From JAGLQA01 sp023135565 (GTDB lineage Bacteria; Acidobacteriota; Aminicenantia; UBA2199): a stretch of DNA of 64,000 bases. The stretch spans positions 1 through 64,000 of the forward strand of contig DAOWCY010000002.1 in assembly GCA_030639305.1 (NCBI GenBank), in the 5' to 3' direction. The translations under genes and the position numbers were made by a program. This document shows positions 11,256-20,015 of this stretch, piece after piece; the stretch's first letter is position 1, and every line of letters starts with the position of its first letter. The notes below the pieces were generated by a model. It saw only the letters and a program-made list of their open reading frames with translations, searched no databases and was not told the DNA's origin.

Positions 11256-11396
11256 TATAACGCCTCACACTTAACGCGCCACCTTCTTTCTTCCTTATTA
11301 AGGCCCCGAAAGCTTCCCGGCACATGTAGGAACCGGTAACTCTTAATTTACCGGTAAACAGGAAGAAAGACTTTTCTAAACCGGGTCCCGGTCATT

Positions 11397-11822
11397 TTAA
11401 ACCTCCTTTAAAACATTCTCTCCGGCTATATCCTTTAGGGAAATATCCGACATACTGTCTTTTAAGGCCCGGTTTATTTTGGGCCAGACAGTTTTTATTT
11501 TACACTTTTTATAGTGCTCGCATTCCCTGTCTTTTACGGCAGCGCATTTCTCGTAAAAATGAGACTTGCTGTCCACGGCGGAAAACACGTCCCAGACTGT
11601 AATATCGGCGGCGCTCCTGCCCAGCAGGAACCCTCCGCCCGGGCCGCGAACGCTTTTTATAATACCGGCCTTTTGCATAGGCAGACATATCTTCTCTAAA
11701 AAAGGCTCGGAAATACCCTGCTTTTCTGAAATCACTCTCCGGCTGACGGGGTTTCCCCGGCCGGTCTCGGCTATCTCATACAGTGCCCTGAGAGCATATT
11801 CCGTATTCTTTGTAATGCTCAT
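11397..11822 (-). CDS. Rrf2-family transcriptional regulator, probable Fe-S sensor
   Basis: 141 residues with GGAGAT before the ATG at 11822. The N-terminal winged helix-turn-helix is typical (MSITKNTEYALRALYEIAET, ...ISEPFLEKICLPMQKAGIIK, VRGPGGGFLLG). Three cysteines in KCAAVKDRECEHYKKCK (C-x7-C-x5-C, about residues 93-108) match the cluster-binding region of IscR/NsrR-type members. It probably binds a [2Fe-2S] or [4Fe-4S] cluster and senses iron-sulfur, redox or NO state. Its promoter forms a palindrome with a divergent promoter, so autoregulation is likely. The neighbouring PDH operon is a possible but unproven target. Confidence 0.88.
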   Translation of the reverse strand: MSITKNTEYALRALYEIAETGRGNPVSRRVISEKQGISEPFLEKICLPMQKAGIIKSVRGPGGGFLLGRSAADITVWDVFSAVDSKSHFYEKCAAVKDRECEHYKKCKIKTVWPKINRALKDSMSDISLKDIAGENVLKEV

Positions 11823-11857
11823 TTTATCTCCTAATTCCAGTAACTTCTCAATATAAT

Positions 11858-11886
11858 ATTATAGAATAGTTTACTCCAAATGTCAA
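11858..11886 (-). promoter_or_regulatory. Promoter of the Rrf2 gene
   Basis: Minus-strand TTGACA (11886-11881), 17 bp, TATAAT (11863-11858); both boxes are consensus. Confidence 0.75.
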
Positions 11887-11919
11887 CTTTCTTTTGAATG
11901 TTAACTTTTTTAGTTGACA
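11881..11919. promoter_or_regulatory. Inverted repeat joining two divergent -35 boxes (candidate Rrf2 operator)
   Basis: TGTCAACT (11881-11888) and AGTTGACA (11912-11919) are perfect inverted arms, each containing a -35 box, with GTTAAC near the centre. A dimeric regulator bound here would block both promoters. The adjacent Rrf2 protein is the obvious candidate. Confidence 0.55.
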
Positions 11920-11948
11920 ATTTGGAATTTTCACACTATATTAATATG
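11914..11948 (+). promoter_or_regulatory. Strong promoter leading only to a vestigial 11-codon ORF
   Basis: TTGACA (11914-11919), 17 bp, TATATT (11937-11942). The ATG at 11946 opens MKRLQVVVISN and stops at once. The stretch to 12276 holds no other gene: there is a family A element and then a second promoter for pdhA. The original target gene seems to have been lost, or this is a distal pdh promoter with a long leader. Confidence 0.5.
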
Positions 11949-12049
11949 AAGCGATTACAGGTTGTAGTCATTTCAAACTAAAAAGAAATTCTTCTGCTGG
12001 AATTCCGACAGGTATCTATCCGGTTTTCGGCATTCGAGAACTCTGAGGA

Positions 12050-12165
12050 ACTTGCCTCCGGCGGGGGTGCGGCGCACCCAGCCTATTAGCTCCGCAGGCC
12101 CTGCCGGGGGCCAAACTTTTGAAAAAGTTTGATCAAAACTTTTGTTGAGCGATAATCGGGCGTGA
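12050..12165. repeat. Family A element in the pdh leader region
   Basis: GGTGCGGCGCACCCAGCC (perfect GC hairpin) is followed by CCCTGCCGGGGGCC and AAACTTTTGAAAAAGTTTG. It separates the two promoters upstream of pdhA. Confidence 0.85.
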
Positions 12166-12225
12166 ATGTAATATGAACTGCATGAGATCAATTTTCCCAA
12201 AACTGGATAATTATCCTTAAAAGTG

Positions 12226-12254
12226 TTGAATTTAATTCGAGAATTTATTAAAAT
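12226..12254 (+). promoter_or_regulatory. Proximal promoter of the pdh operon
   Basis: TTGAAT (12226-12231), 17 bp, TAAAAT (12249-12254). GAGGAGG at 12266-12272 precedes the ATG at 12277. Confidence 0.65.
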
Positions 12255-12276
12255 ACTAAAGGAATGAGGAGGTAGT

Positions 12277-13365
12277 ATGTTTGAAAAATACGATCCGTTA
12301 AAAGATGAGATGTTCCGGGTCATGGACGATAAAGGGGAATTAATCGACCCTAAACTGAAACCGGCTATCCCGGACCAGGACGTCATAGACGCTTATAAAC
12401 TGATGCAATTTGCCCGCACTGCCGATTTGATGTCCGTTTCTTACCAACGCCAGGGCCGGATGCTCACCTATCCGCCCAACTTAGGCCAGGAGGCCATTGC
12501 CGCGGCAGCAGGAAAAATCATGAAGCCGCAGGATTGGTTGGTGCCGGCCTTCAGGGAATTAGGCGCCTACCTGGCCAAAGGAGCAAAACTGAGCGATATT
12601 TTCCTGGTTTGGGGAGGACATGAAGATGGCTCGCGGTTTTCGGATGCGCCTAATTTTATTCCCTCAGCGGTTCCCATTGCTTCGCAATTACCCCATGCGG
12701 TAGGTATCGGTTGGGCCGTCAACTACAAAAAAGAGGACAGTGTGGTTTTTGCTTTCGTCGGCGACGGCGGCACGTCGGAAGGGGATTTCCACGAGGCGCT
12801 GAATTTTGCCGGGGTCTGGAAAGTGCCGGTGATATTTATTATCCAGAACAACCAGTATGCCATTTCGGTGCCGGTGCGGAAGCAGACTGCTTCCCGGAAC
12901 CTGGCGGTAAAATCGACCGCCTACGGTATCCCCGGCATCAAAGTCGACGGCAACGATTTTTTTGCCATGTACGCGGCATTAGAGGAAGCTGCTGCTCATG
13001 CCCGGCAGGGAAAAGGAGCAGTGTTAATCGAGGCGGTTACTTTTCGTATGGGCGCTCACACCACCTCCGACGACCCCACCCTTTACCGCACTAAAGAGGA
13101 AGAGAAGATGTGGGCGGAGAAAGATCCTATCAAAAGATTGTCGGCCTATCTAATCGCCCGGGGACTCCGGCAGGAGAGCGACGACGAAGCGCTGCTGGAA
13201 CAATACAAAAAAGAGGTAGAAAAAGAGTTTGCCGTATATGAGAACTATCCGCCTTACAAGCTGGAGGATGTTTTCAAGTATCATTACAAAGAGATGCCCG
13301 GTGAGTTGAAACGGCAGCAGGCAGCCTATGAGAAGTTCCTCAACAGCAGGGAGGTGCAAAAATGA
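12277..13365 (+). CDS. pdhA: Pyruvate dehydrogenase E1 component, alpha subunit
   Basis: 362 residues. It decarboxylates pyruvate on thiamine diphosphate together with the beta subunit. The ThDP/Mg site is visible as FVGDGGTSEGDFHEALNFAG (about residues 160-180) and IQNNQYAISVPV. The phosphorylation-loop region reads TFRMGAHTTSDDPTLYR. N-terminal DQDVIDAYKLMQFARTADL and RQGRMLTYPPNLGQEA fit the Gram-positive-like alpha2beta2 branch. The ATG follows GAGGAGG. The stop overlaps the pdhB start (ATGA), so subunits are translationally coupled. A branched-chain 2-oxoacid substrate cannot be excluded by sequence alone. Confidence 0.93.
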   Translation: MFEKYDPLKDEMFRVMDDKGELIDPKLKPAIPDQDVIDAYKLMQFARTADLMSVSYQRQGRMLTYPPNLGQEAIAAAAGKIMKPQDWLVPAFRELGAYLAKGAKLSDIFLVWGGHEDGSRFSDAPNFIPSAVPIASQLPHAVGIGWAVNYKKEDSVVFAFVGDGGTSEGDFHEALNFAGVWKVPVIFIIQNNQYAISVPVRKQTASRNLAVKSTAYGIPGIKVDGNDFFAMYAALEEAAAHARQGKGAVLIEAVTFRMGAHTTSDDPTLYRTKEEEKMWAEKDPIKRLSAYLIARGLRQESDDEALLEQYKKEVEKEFAVYENYPPYKLEDVFKYHYKEMPGELKRQQAAYEKFLNSREVQK

Positions 13366-14339
13366 AAGTTATGACTATGGTACAGGCGATAAACGACGCC
13401 CTGCACATCAAATTGACCGAAGACCCGGCAGTGGTGATGTATGGTGAAGATGTGGGCGTAGAAGGCGGCGTGTTCCGGGTCACTCAAGGTTTACAGGAAA
13501 AGCACGGCGAAGAGCGGGTTTTCGATTCGCCTTTAGCGGAATCGGCCATTGTCGGCACTGCCGTCGGCATGTGCGCCGCCGGGCTGCGGCCTGTGGTAGA
13601 GATGCAATTTGCCGGTTTCGTGTTTCCTGCTTTTAACCAGATTGTTTCTCATGTTTCGCGCATGAGGAACCGTTCCCGGGGGAAATATTTTGTTCCCCTG
13701 GTGATTCGCATGCCCTATGGCGGCAATATTAGGGCGCCGGAGCACCATTCCGAAAGCCCGGAAGCTCTTTTCGGTCATATTCCCGGTTTGCAGGTGGTGA
13801 TACCCTCCACGCCTTATGATGCCAAAGGATTAATGATAGCTGCCATCGAAGCCGACGACCCGGTTATTTTCATGGAACCCAAGCAGGTGTACCGGGCCAT
13901 CAAACAGGAAGTGCCCGAAGAAAAATACTCGATCCCTATCGGCAGAGGTAAGATTTTGAGCAGCGGCACCGACATCACGGTGGTGTCCTATGGAGCTGTC
14001 GTCCGGGAGGTGCAGCGGGCCATGATAACTGCCAAAGCAGCCGGGATTTCGGTGGAGTTGATCGACTTGAGGACCATCTATCCCATAGACCGGGAGATCA
14101 TCAAAGAATCGGTAAAAAAGACCGGCAGGCTGTTGGTTGTCACCGAATCTCCCGGTAGTTTCGGGGCCGGAGCCGAGATCATTTCTATTGTTGTAGAAGA
14201 AGCTTTTCTCAGTTTGGAAGCGCCGCCCACGCGGTTAGCGGGTTTCGACACCGTGCCGCCGCTGCCCAAAGGCGAGCATTTCTTTTTTCACAGCCCGGAA
14301 AGAATTTTCTATGAGATCAAGAAACTTTATGATTATTAG
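13362..14339 (+). CDS. pdhB: Pyruvate dehydrogenase E1 component, beta subunit
   Basis: 325 residues, normal length. Typical motifs are VVMYGEDVGVEGGVFRVT, FDSPLAESAIVGTAVGMCAA, RMPYGGNIRAPEHHSESPEA, and the C-terminal transketolase region VELIDLRTIYPIDREIIKES. It forms the E1 heterotetramer with PdhA. It overlaps pdhA by 4 nt. A palindromic repeat of about 190 bp separates it from pdhC; it is mostly hairpin sequence and could cause partial termination or protect the upstream mRNA. Confidence 0.94.
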   Translation: MKVMTMVQAINDALHIKLTEDPAVVMYGEDVGVEGGVFRVTQGLQEKHGEERVFDSPLAESAIVGTAVGMCAAGLRPVVEMQFAGFVFPAFNQIVSHVSRMRNRSRGKYFVPLVIRMPYGGNIRAPEHHSESPEALFGHIPGLQVVIPSTPYDAKGLMIAAIEADDPVIFMEPKQVYRAIKQEVPEEKYSIPIGRGKILSSGTDITVVSYGAVVREVQRAMITAKAAGISVELIDLRTIYPIDREIIKESVKKTGRLLVVTESPGSFGAGAEIISIVVEEAFLSLEAPPTRLAGFDTVPPLPKGEHFFFHSPERIFYEIKKLYDY

Positions 14340-14344
14340 AATAT

Positions 14345-14535
14345 TCCTGCCTTCGGCGAGCAGGGGGCGCATTTTGAAAAAACTGCCCCCTGCACCCCCG
14401 CAAAAACTTTTGTTAAGCCAAACGTTTGTGCCCATTACCCGACGCCTGGGGATTTGCCCAAACGTTGAGCTAAATAGAAGTTTTTGGAGGTGTCGGAACC
14501 TTTTTTCAAAAAGGTTCTGACCCGCCGGAGGCAAA
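14345..14535. repeat. Family B and C palindromic elements within the pdh operon
   Basis: Family B: GGGGGCGCATTTTGAAAAAA with CTGCCCCCTGCACCCCCGC and AAAACTTTTGTTAAGC; its inverse is at 28960-29030. Family C: TTTTTGGAGGTGTCGGAACC, TTTTTTCAAAAAGGTTCTGA and CCCGCCGGAGGC; its inverse lies inside a coding gene at 37507-37578. A reading frame runs through it into pdhC, but the pdhC start is set by AGAAGGAG at 14539. Confidence 0.85.
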
Positions 14536-14552
14536 TTAGAAGGAGTAATAAA

Positions 14553-15851
14553 ATGAGATTTATATTTAAGTTTCCCGACATAGGCGAAGGTATCAGCGAG
14601 GGGAAAATTTTAAACTGGTATATTAAAAAAGGCCGGCAGGTTAAATCCGGTGAAGCCATCGTAAAAATGGAAACCGACAAAGTAGTCACCGACATCCCCT
14701 CTCCTCATGACGGCGTGATTGCAGCGATTTTCGGTAACGAAGGAGACGTAATAAATGTAGGCGACCCGCTGGTAGAGATCGAGATCGAAGGCGCGGAAGG
14801 GAAAATTGCCCAAAAAATCGCTAAAGAAGAACCCGAAGCCATGTCCAAAGAAACAGTAGATGAGAAGAGTTTCGGTGTTGTGGGCAGCCTGGAAGTAGCT
14901 GGCGACGCGGCCCGGCTGCCTGCCGGCGACGAAGGGCTGCCGCCTAAACCGGAAGAAGTTCCCCGCCGGAAAGCCCTGGCTACTCCTGTTGCCCGGGCCA
15001 TGGCCGGGGATTTAAACATCGACATCGGCAAAGTGCGCGGCACGGGCCCGGCCGGTCGAGTTATGAAACAGGACATCCGGGACTACTATGAAAACCTACA
15101 AAAAGGCGAACTAAAAGTTACGCCCGCCGCGGCAGCGGCACAGCCCGGCGTACTGCCGGTGGAATATACGCCCCTGACCCAGATTCGGAAAACCATTGCC
15201 CGGAACATGAGCCGTTCCAAACAGAATGCCGCCCACATGACGGTTTTTGAAGACGTGGAAGTATCGGAATTAGTCAAACTAAGAGCGAAGTACAAAGAGC
15301 AATTTTCGCAAGCAGGCTTAAAATTTTCTTATATGCCTTTCATATTAAAAGCGGTGGCGGCAGCGCTGACGCACCACCCTGACCTTAATTCCGAATTGGA
15401 CTTAGAAAACAACCGCCTGATCTATAAAAAATACTACCACATCGGCATTGCGGTAGATACGGACAATGGCCTGGTAGTACCCGTAGTGCGCGATGTAGAC
15501 AAACGCTCTATCCGGGACTTGACAGCCGGTATTGCCGCCTTAGCGGAAAAAGCCAGGGAGAGAAAGTTGAGCCTGGAAGATTTTAAAGACGGTACTTTTA
15601 CCGTCACCAACTACGGTTCTATTGCCGGGACGTACGGCGTGCCGGTGATAAATTATCCCCAGGCCGCCATCCTGGGCAGCGGCAGGATCATGAAAGTGCC
15701 GCTGGTTAAAGGAGATGAAATCGTCATCGGCCAGGTACTGCCTCTCTCCATGTCGGTAGACCACCGCATCGTGGACGGCGGCGCGGCGGCGCGGTTTATA
15801 CTGGAAGTCAAAGCATACCTGCAGGATCCGGTATCGTTGTTTTTGGAATAG
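14553..15851 (+). CDS. pdhC: Dihydrolipoamide acetyltransferase, PDH E2 component
   Basis: 432 residues from the ATG at 14553, which has AAGGAG 8 bases upstream. One lipoyl domain lies at residues 1-80, with lipoylation site VKMETDKVVTDIP (Lys about 43). The E1/E3-binding domain follows (ATPVARAMAGDLNIDI, GTGPAGRVMKQDI, about residues 145-185). The C-terminal acyltransferase has the active site MSVDHRIVDGGAAARF near residue 400. Transfers acetyl from E1 to CoA. The upstream in-frame extension (MEVSEPFFKKVLTRRRQ) is repeat sequence and not part of the family. Confidence 0.95.
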   Translation: MRFIFKFPDIGEGISEGKILNWYIKKGRQVKSGEAIVKMETDKVVTDIPSPHDGVIAAIFGNEGDVINVGDPLVEIEIEGAEGKIAQKIAKEEPEAMSKETVDEKSFGVVGSLEVAGDAARLPAGDEGLPPKPEEVPRRKALATPVARAMAGDLNIDIGKVRGTGPAGRVMKQDIRDYYENLQKGELKVTPAAAAAQPGVLPVEYTPLTQIRKTIARNMSRSKQNAAHMTVFEDVEVSELVKLRAKYKEQFSQAGLKFSYMPFILKAVAAALTHHPDLNSELDLENNRLIYKKYYHIGIAVDTDNGLVVPVVRDVDKRSIRDLTAGIAALAEKARERKLSLEDFKDGTFTVTNYGSIAGTYGVPVINYPQAAILGSGRIMKVPLVKGDEIVIGQVLPLSMSVDHRIVDGGAAARFILEVKAYLQDPVSLFLE

Positions 15852-15860
15852 GAGGAAAAA

Positions 15861-17204
15861 ATGGATTATGATCTAATTATTATCGGTTCCGGGCCCGGCG
15901 GTTATGTAGCTGCCATCAGGGCAGGGCAGGTAGGTTTAAAAACCGCCTTAGTGGAAAAAAATAAGATCGGCGGCATGTGTTTGCACTGGGGCTGCATCCC
16001 CAGCAAAGTGCTGCTGGAAAATGCGAAAAAGATGTTGGCGGTAAAAGAGGCCGCGGGATTCGGTGTGTCCGGCATCGACCTGGATAAACTCACATTCGAC
16101 TGGAAAACCGCCTTAAAAAGATCGCAAAGGATAGTCAGGAGACTCAGCAAAGGCGTCGAATACCTGTTAAAAAAGAACGGGGTGGAAATCATACCGGGCG
16201 AAGCGGAAATTACTTCCGAAAATTCCGTCAGCGCCGCCAACCGCCTGTTAGAAACGAAGAATATCATTATCGCTACCGGTTCGAGACCGGCAAAGCCTGC
16301 CTACGAAGTGCCCCGGGGCGCCATCATCGAAATAGAAGAATTTCTGCGCTTAGAAACGCTGCCGCAGCGGGCCTGTGTGTTAGGCAGCGGCCCTCATACC
16401 GTGGAATTAGCTCAATTTTTCAACCTGATCGGCAGGGAAGTAAAATTATTAGTTCCGGGAGAACAACTGCTGCCGGGAGTAGACCCCTATTTAGAAGACT
16501 ATATAAAAAAGACTTTCAAAAAATCGAAAATCGAAATTATCTTTTTCTCTGAATTGAAGGAGAAAGGTGACGGCAAAATCGAAGCGGACGGAATAGAATT
16601 GGACTGCGACCTTATTATTAATGCCGCCCTGCGCAGAGCGGTTTTACCTCCGGCAAAGATCGAACTTGCTTTAGATAACGGTTTTATAAAAGTAAACGAT
16701 TATATGCAGACCGATTTTGCCAATATCTATGCTGTAGGCGATGTCAACGGCAGGAGTTACCTGGCCCATGCGGCTTCCGCCCAGGGGCTTCAAGCTGTAG
16801 ATATGATAAAAGGTATCAAAGCAGAATATAAAGACTCAGCCATCCCCATGAACATGTACACCTACCCGGAGATGGCCCAGGTGGGCTTATCGGAACCGGA
16901 AATCCAGGCCCGGGGCAGCGCTTACAAAGTCAGTGAATTCCCGCTTTCAGCCAACGGCAAAGCCCTTGCCGAAGGGCACAGCGAAGGAATCGTGCGCGTA
17001 TTGGCGGACAAAAAATACGGCGAAGTGCTGGGTGTACAGGTTATTGCCCAACATGCCACCGACATGATCGCGGAAGCGGCTGCAGTATTGAAGTTGGAAG
17101 GCACCATTTTTGATGTAGCAAAGACGGTACATGCTCATCCCACGGTTTCGGAAGTCTTTATGGAAGCCGGTTTTGCTGCTTTCGACCAGCCCATCCACAA
17201 ATAG
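15861..17204 (+). CDS. lpdA: Dihydrolipoamide dehydrogenase (E3)
   Basis: 447 residues, with TAGGAGG before the ATG. FAD-binding GSGPGGYVAAIRAGQVGLKT, redox disulfide GGMCLHWGCIPSK (residues about 38-50), an NAD domain with VLGSGPHTVELAQFF, and the C-terminal HAHPTVSEVFMEA with the His-Glu pair that activates the thiolate. It reoxidises the E2 lipoyl arm. The NAD motif reads GSGPHTVE rather than the more common GGGxIGxE, a mild variation. It lies 9 bp after pdhC and 18 bp before lipoate ligase. Confidence 0.94.
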   Translation: MDYDLIIIGSGPGGYVAAIRAGQVGLKTALVEKNKIGGMCLHWGCIPSKVLLENAKKMLAVKEAAGFGVSGIDLDKLTFDWKTALKRSQRIVRRLSKGVEYLLKKNGVEIIPGEAEITSENSVSAANRLLETKNIIIATGSRPAKPAYEVPRGAIIEIEEFLRLETLPQRACVLGSGPHTVELAQFFNLIGREVKLLVPGEQLLPGVDPYLEDYIKKTFKKSKIEIIFFSELKEKGDGKIEADGIELDCDLIINAALRRAVLPPAKIELALDNGFIKVNDYMQTDFANIYAVGDVNGRSYLAHAASAQGLQAVDMIKGIKAEYKDSAIPMNMYTYPEMAQVGLSEPEIQARGSAYKVSEFPLSANGKALAEGHSEGIVRVLADKKYGEVLGVQVIAQHATDMIAEAAAVLKLEGTIFDVAKTVHAHPTVSEVFMEAGFAAFDQPIHK

Positions 17205-17222
17205 CCCCGGCCCGGCAGGACC

Positions 17223-17855
17223 GTGATAGAAATAAGAAAATACGATCTACCCGACGCCCGGCTGCTGGAAAGCAATTGCGATGATGCCGAACTTTTGGTA
17301 TGGACCCCGCCATTTTTTTGTATCGTAATGGGACAGTCCGGCAAAGCGGCCGAAGCGCTGCATGTAGAAACAGTAAAAAAAGATAAAATCCCGGTATATA
17401 AAAGACCTTCCGGAGGAGAGACAGTTGTTTTGTCCGGCCATACCTTAGTGATCTCCTACCTAAAAAAAAACGAACCGCTGCGTTCACCCAAACTTTACTT
17501 CAACCGTTACAATGAAAAAATTATAGCAGCCCTGCGCGGGCTGGGAGTCGAGCATCTCTCCCGGGCAGGAATTTCGGATATATGTATCGAATCTAAGAAA
17601 ATATTAGGCTCATCCATTTACCGGGATAAAGATACGCTGCTGTATCATGCTGTTTTAAACATTTCCGAAACGGCGGAGAACATCGGGAAATACCTCAAAC
17701 ATCCGGCCCGGGAACCCGGTTACCGGCAGGGACGACCACACCGGGATTTTGTAACCTCCCTAACCGACCGGGGCTATGATCTTAATCCTAAACTTATCAG
17801 GTCGATAATCTTAAAAAAGTGGGCAGAGGATGAGAAATTCGACCAAAAGCTTTGA
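17223..17855 (+). CDS. Lipoate-protein ligase family protein
   Basis: 210 residues with a GTG start. The BPL/LplA/LipB catalytic domain shows KRPSGGETVVLSGHTLVISY (matching RRxSGGGxVxHD) and the lysine-containing GISDICIESKKILGSSIY (about residues 118-135). It would attach lipoate or octanoate to the E2 subunit. It is shorter than E. coli LplA (no accessory domain), so it may be an LplA catalytic subunit or an octanoyl/lipoyl transferase (LipM/LipL-like). Its position directly after lpdA fits activation of the PDH complex. Confidence 0.85.
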   Translation: MIEIRKYDLPDARLLESNCDDAELLVWTPPFFCIVMGQSGKAAEALHVETVKKDKIPVYKRPSGGETVVLSGHTLVISYLKKNEPLRSPKLYFNRYNEKIIAALRGLGVEHLSRAGISDICIESKKILGSSIYRDKDTLLYHAVLNISETAENIGKYLKHPAREPGYRQGRPHRDFVTSLTDRGYDLNPKLIRSIILKKWAEDEKFDQKL

Positions 17856-17880
17856 AAATTATTAAATTTTATTGTAAAAT
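17852..17880 (+). promoter_or_regulatory. Promoter, apparently leaderless, for the glycosyltransferase
   Basis: TTGAAA (17852-17857), 17 bp, TAAAAT (17875-17880), then 6 nt to the ATG at 17887. The -35 overlaps the end of the lipoate ligase gene. Confidence 0.6.
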
Positions 17881-17886
17881 AGGAAT

Positions 17887-19383
17887 ATGAATTTAAAAGA
17901 AAAGCTAAGAACTATTTCCCGGGACAAGTTTACCGGCTTCATTTATATCACTATGGCGTTCTCTGTTTTATTGATCCTGCTGAGCATTATCAACCGCTTT
18001 TTCGACCTTGACGAATTGCGGCACCTGCACAGCACCTGGTACACAGCCAACGGTTATGCTCCTTACAGCGACTTTTTCCAGACCAGCCACCCCCTATTGT
18101 GGGTACTGCTGGCCCCATTATTCTTTATTTTCGGCAACTCCATAATCGTACTTTTTATTGCCCGGTTCATTATGGTTCTCTTTACCTTTGCCGGCATCTA
18201 CCTAATTTTTCTCATCGCCAAAATGGTCACCAGGTCAAAAGAAGTGGCCCTGCTGTCCGTCGTATTTCTTCTTTCATCAGTCACTTTTGTCCAGATCGGT
18301 ATAGAGGTGCGCCCCGAAGTACCGCAGCTCTTTTTTGGGCTGCTTTCTTTCTATTTCCTGATGATTTTTTTTCGCCGCAGAAGAATTAAACACATTGTAT
18401 TATCCGGGATATTCGCTGCCTGCGCTTTCTTGTTTATGCAAAAAACCATTTTCCTCCTGCTGGTCTATATCCTGGTTTTTGCCCATAAATTCTACAAAGG
18501 CGAACTCTTTTTAGAAAATAAAAAAAACATTCCTACAGGTAAAGAGAAGATAGAGGAAAATGGCAGATGGCCGCAGTTGAAAACCATAGGTCTTTTTATC
18601 CTCTCTTTTTTTACCCCGCTAATGGGCCTGTTTGCGTATCTAATCGTTAGCGGTTCTTTTTCGGAATATTTCTTAAGCAACTGGCTCGTACCCGCCGGTC
18701 TACTGGATTCATACTCCCCCTATCACACGATCTTAGGCCTGATAATCGAGAATCTCCTCTTCTGGTATTTCTTATTTTCCGCAGCCGCTGTTTTTTTTAT
18801 ATGGAAAAGGAAGAAAGGCAACCGGGAAATACGCCTGCTGACATTTATTTCCATACTGCTTCTTATAGTTCCTACCCTATTAACCAAGATGCCTGATCAG
18901 CAGAACTATTTGTTTTTCATTGCCTTTGGAGCTATTCCCGCCGCCTATATTTTCAAAGCCATTTGCATTAATTACAATTTTAAGTTGAGAGGCAAGATCA
19001 CCCTACTGGCAGCAGCGGTAATTTTGCCCATTTTTATTTTAACGGCGATGCTCACCGCATCAAACAAATTCCAGGTAGATAAAATAAGTTTTGTATTGGA
19101 AAATTCCTCAGATACAGACACGGTGTATGATGGAAGAGCCGAGTTTAACCTATTCAGGAAAGATTTGCACTACTTCTGGTACGGTCTTTCCAACAAGAAG
19201 GAATTTGCCACCTACAACAAAATAACCGGCAATAAAAATTTCGGTAATTACGATATTTATGAATTGATTCATGACAAAAAACCGAAATTTATTTCCAACA
19301 CCAAGTTGAAACCGGAAAGAAGAGGATTGAGTAGGCTTTATATTAAAACAAATTTTAAGGATCTATATATAAGGAGAGAGTAA
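17887..19383 (+). CDS. Integral-membrane glycosyltransferase (PMT/ArnT-like, GT-C fold)
   Basis: 498 residues with about ten hydrophobic segments. Near the N terminus, FFDLDELRHLHSTWYTANG places an acidic DE motif in the first periplasmic loop, as in GT-C enzymes such as ArnT, Pmt and family 39 enzymes. SDFFQTSHPLLWVLLAPLFF follows. These enzymes transfer a sugar from a polyprenyl-phosphate donor to lipid or protein on the outer side of the inner membrane. The C-terminal 120 residues form a soluble domain (ELIHDKKPKFISNTK). Donor and acceptor cannot be predicted. Confidence 0.8.
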   Translation: MNLKEKLRTISRDKFTGFIYITMAFSVLLILLSIINRFFDLDELRHLHSTWYTANGYAPYSDFFQTSHPLLWVLLAPLFFIFGNSIIVLFIARFIMVLFTFAGIYLIFLIAKMVTRSKEVALLSVVFLLSSVTFVQIGIEVRPEVPQLFFGLLSFYFLMIFFRRRRIKHIVLSGIFAACAFLFMQKTIFLLLVYILVFAHKFYKGELFLENKKNIPTGKEKIEENGRWPQLKTIGLFILSFFTPLMGLFAYLIVSGSFSEYFLSNWLVPAGLLDSYSPYHTILGLIIENLLFWYFLFSAAAVFFIWKRKKGNREIRLLTFISILLLIVPTLLTKMPDQQNYLFFIAFGAIPAAYIFKAICINYNFKLRGKITLLAAAVILPIFILTAMLTASNKFQVDKISFVLENSSDTDTVYDGRAEFNLFRKDLHYFWYGLSNKKEFATYNKITGNKNFGNYDIYELIHDKKPKFISNTKLKPERRGLSRLYIKTNFKDLYIRRE

Positions 19384-19506
19384 TACCTCCCGAAAATGCC
19401 ATAAAACCTTGATAATAGATAGTCTACAGGCACCAGTCCCTCTCCATGGGCGAAATAAAGGAATGGTGGAAAATTGGAATAGCAGCGAAGCGGAGCCGCA
19501 TTCACA

Positions 19507-19758
19507 TTAGCTCTCTTGAGCTCTCTTAATCGCTTCTAACAGGGAAGATAGCTTCGGTTTCGGGGGCGCCAGGACCGAGTCGATTTCCTCTTTTGAGAAA
19601 TGCTTCTCCATGAATGCCTGCACAGGAAAAACCTCGAACCAGCAGTCCGGCAGCTTACGGCAGGGAAGCCCATTTGCCGCGGAACGGCAGTATTTGAAAC
19701 CTAAGTGATGTCCTAAAATACGGCAGTATATTTCTTTACTATCATGTTCTTCTATCAA
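19507..19758 (-). CDS. Small Cys-rich conserved protein of unknown function
   Basis: 83 residues. It starts at TTG (19758), with AGGTG seven bases upstream, and overlaps the TGA of an upstream frame. The sequence has IYCRILGHHLGFKYCRSAAN then GLPCRKLPDCWFEVFP: four cysteines in a CxnC...C...C layout, possibly a metal site. I recall the same 'CPxLGH..xFxYCR...LPCRKILDCW' pattern in proteins from sulfate reducers and relatives, without a function. The upstream region shares a roughly 50-bp element with that of trpB2, on the same strand. Confidence 0.65.
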   Translation of the reverse strand: MIEEHDSKEIYCRILGHHLGFKYCRSAANGLPCRKLPDCWFEVFPVQAFMEKHFSKEEIDSVLAPPKPKLSSLLEAIKRAQES

Positions 19759-19789
19759 TGTTTTACACCTCGAATATAAATTTGTGCCA

Positions 19790-19846
19790 CTACATGGCGG
19801 TAATGAACAACATGTTGTACATGTTTCGAATCCCCACCGTCAGGTG
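19790..19846 (-). promoter_or_regulatory. Leader element A, shared with the trpB2 upstream region
   Basis: On the minus strand this reads ACGGTGGGGATTCG, then ACATGTTGTTCATTACCGCC. It aligns along about 50 bp, with one indel, to 21424-21475 upstream of trpB2 (ACGGTTGGGAACTTG, ATATGTTGTTAATTACCACC). In one frame it encodes HVVHYRHV, compared with YVVNYHHI in the other copy. Its role is unknown: operator, leader peptide or repeat. Confidence 0.5.
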
Positions 19847-20015
19847 GCTTTTTCCCAAGCTTTGTCTTGAAAAACGCTGCGCCACGACAAAGCCGCTCAG
19901 GGGAAAACCGGCACGCCTGCTGTCCCGGGCTGCAGCCGCATCCCCCGGCGGGGCGCCCTCTAAGTGCACCCACGCCGGGGCTGAATGCGGGAATGGGGTT
20001 AGATACCGGCTGTTA

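Noticed and set aside
14484..14552. N-terminal extension of PdhC (MEVSEPFFKKVLTRRRQ)
   Set aside because: It is family C repeat DNA. The lipoyl domain begins at 14553 with a proper ribosome site, so the extension is not part of the protein.
19820..19845. TTTCGAATCCCCACC, looking like the T-arm and 3' end of a tRNA
   Set aside because: The five bases before and after the loop do not pair, and no anticodon or D-arm can be folded upstream on either strand.
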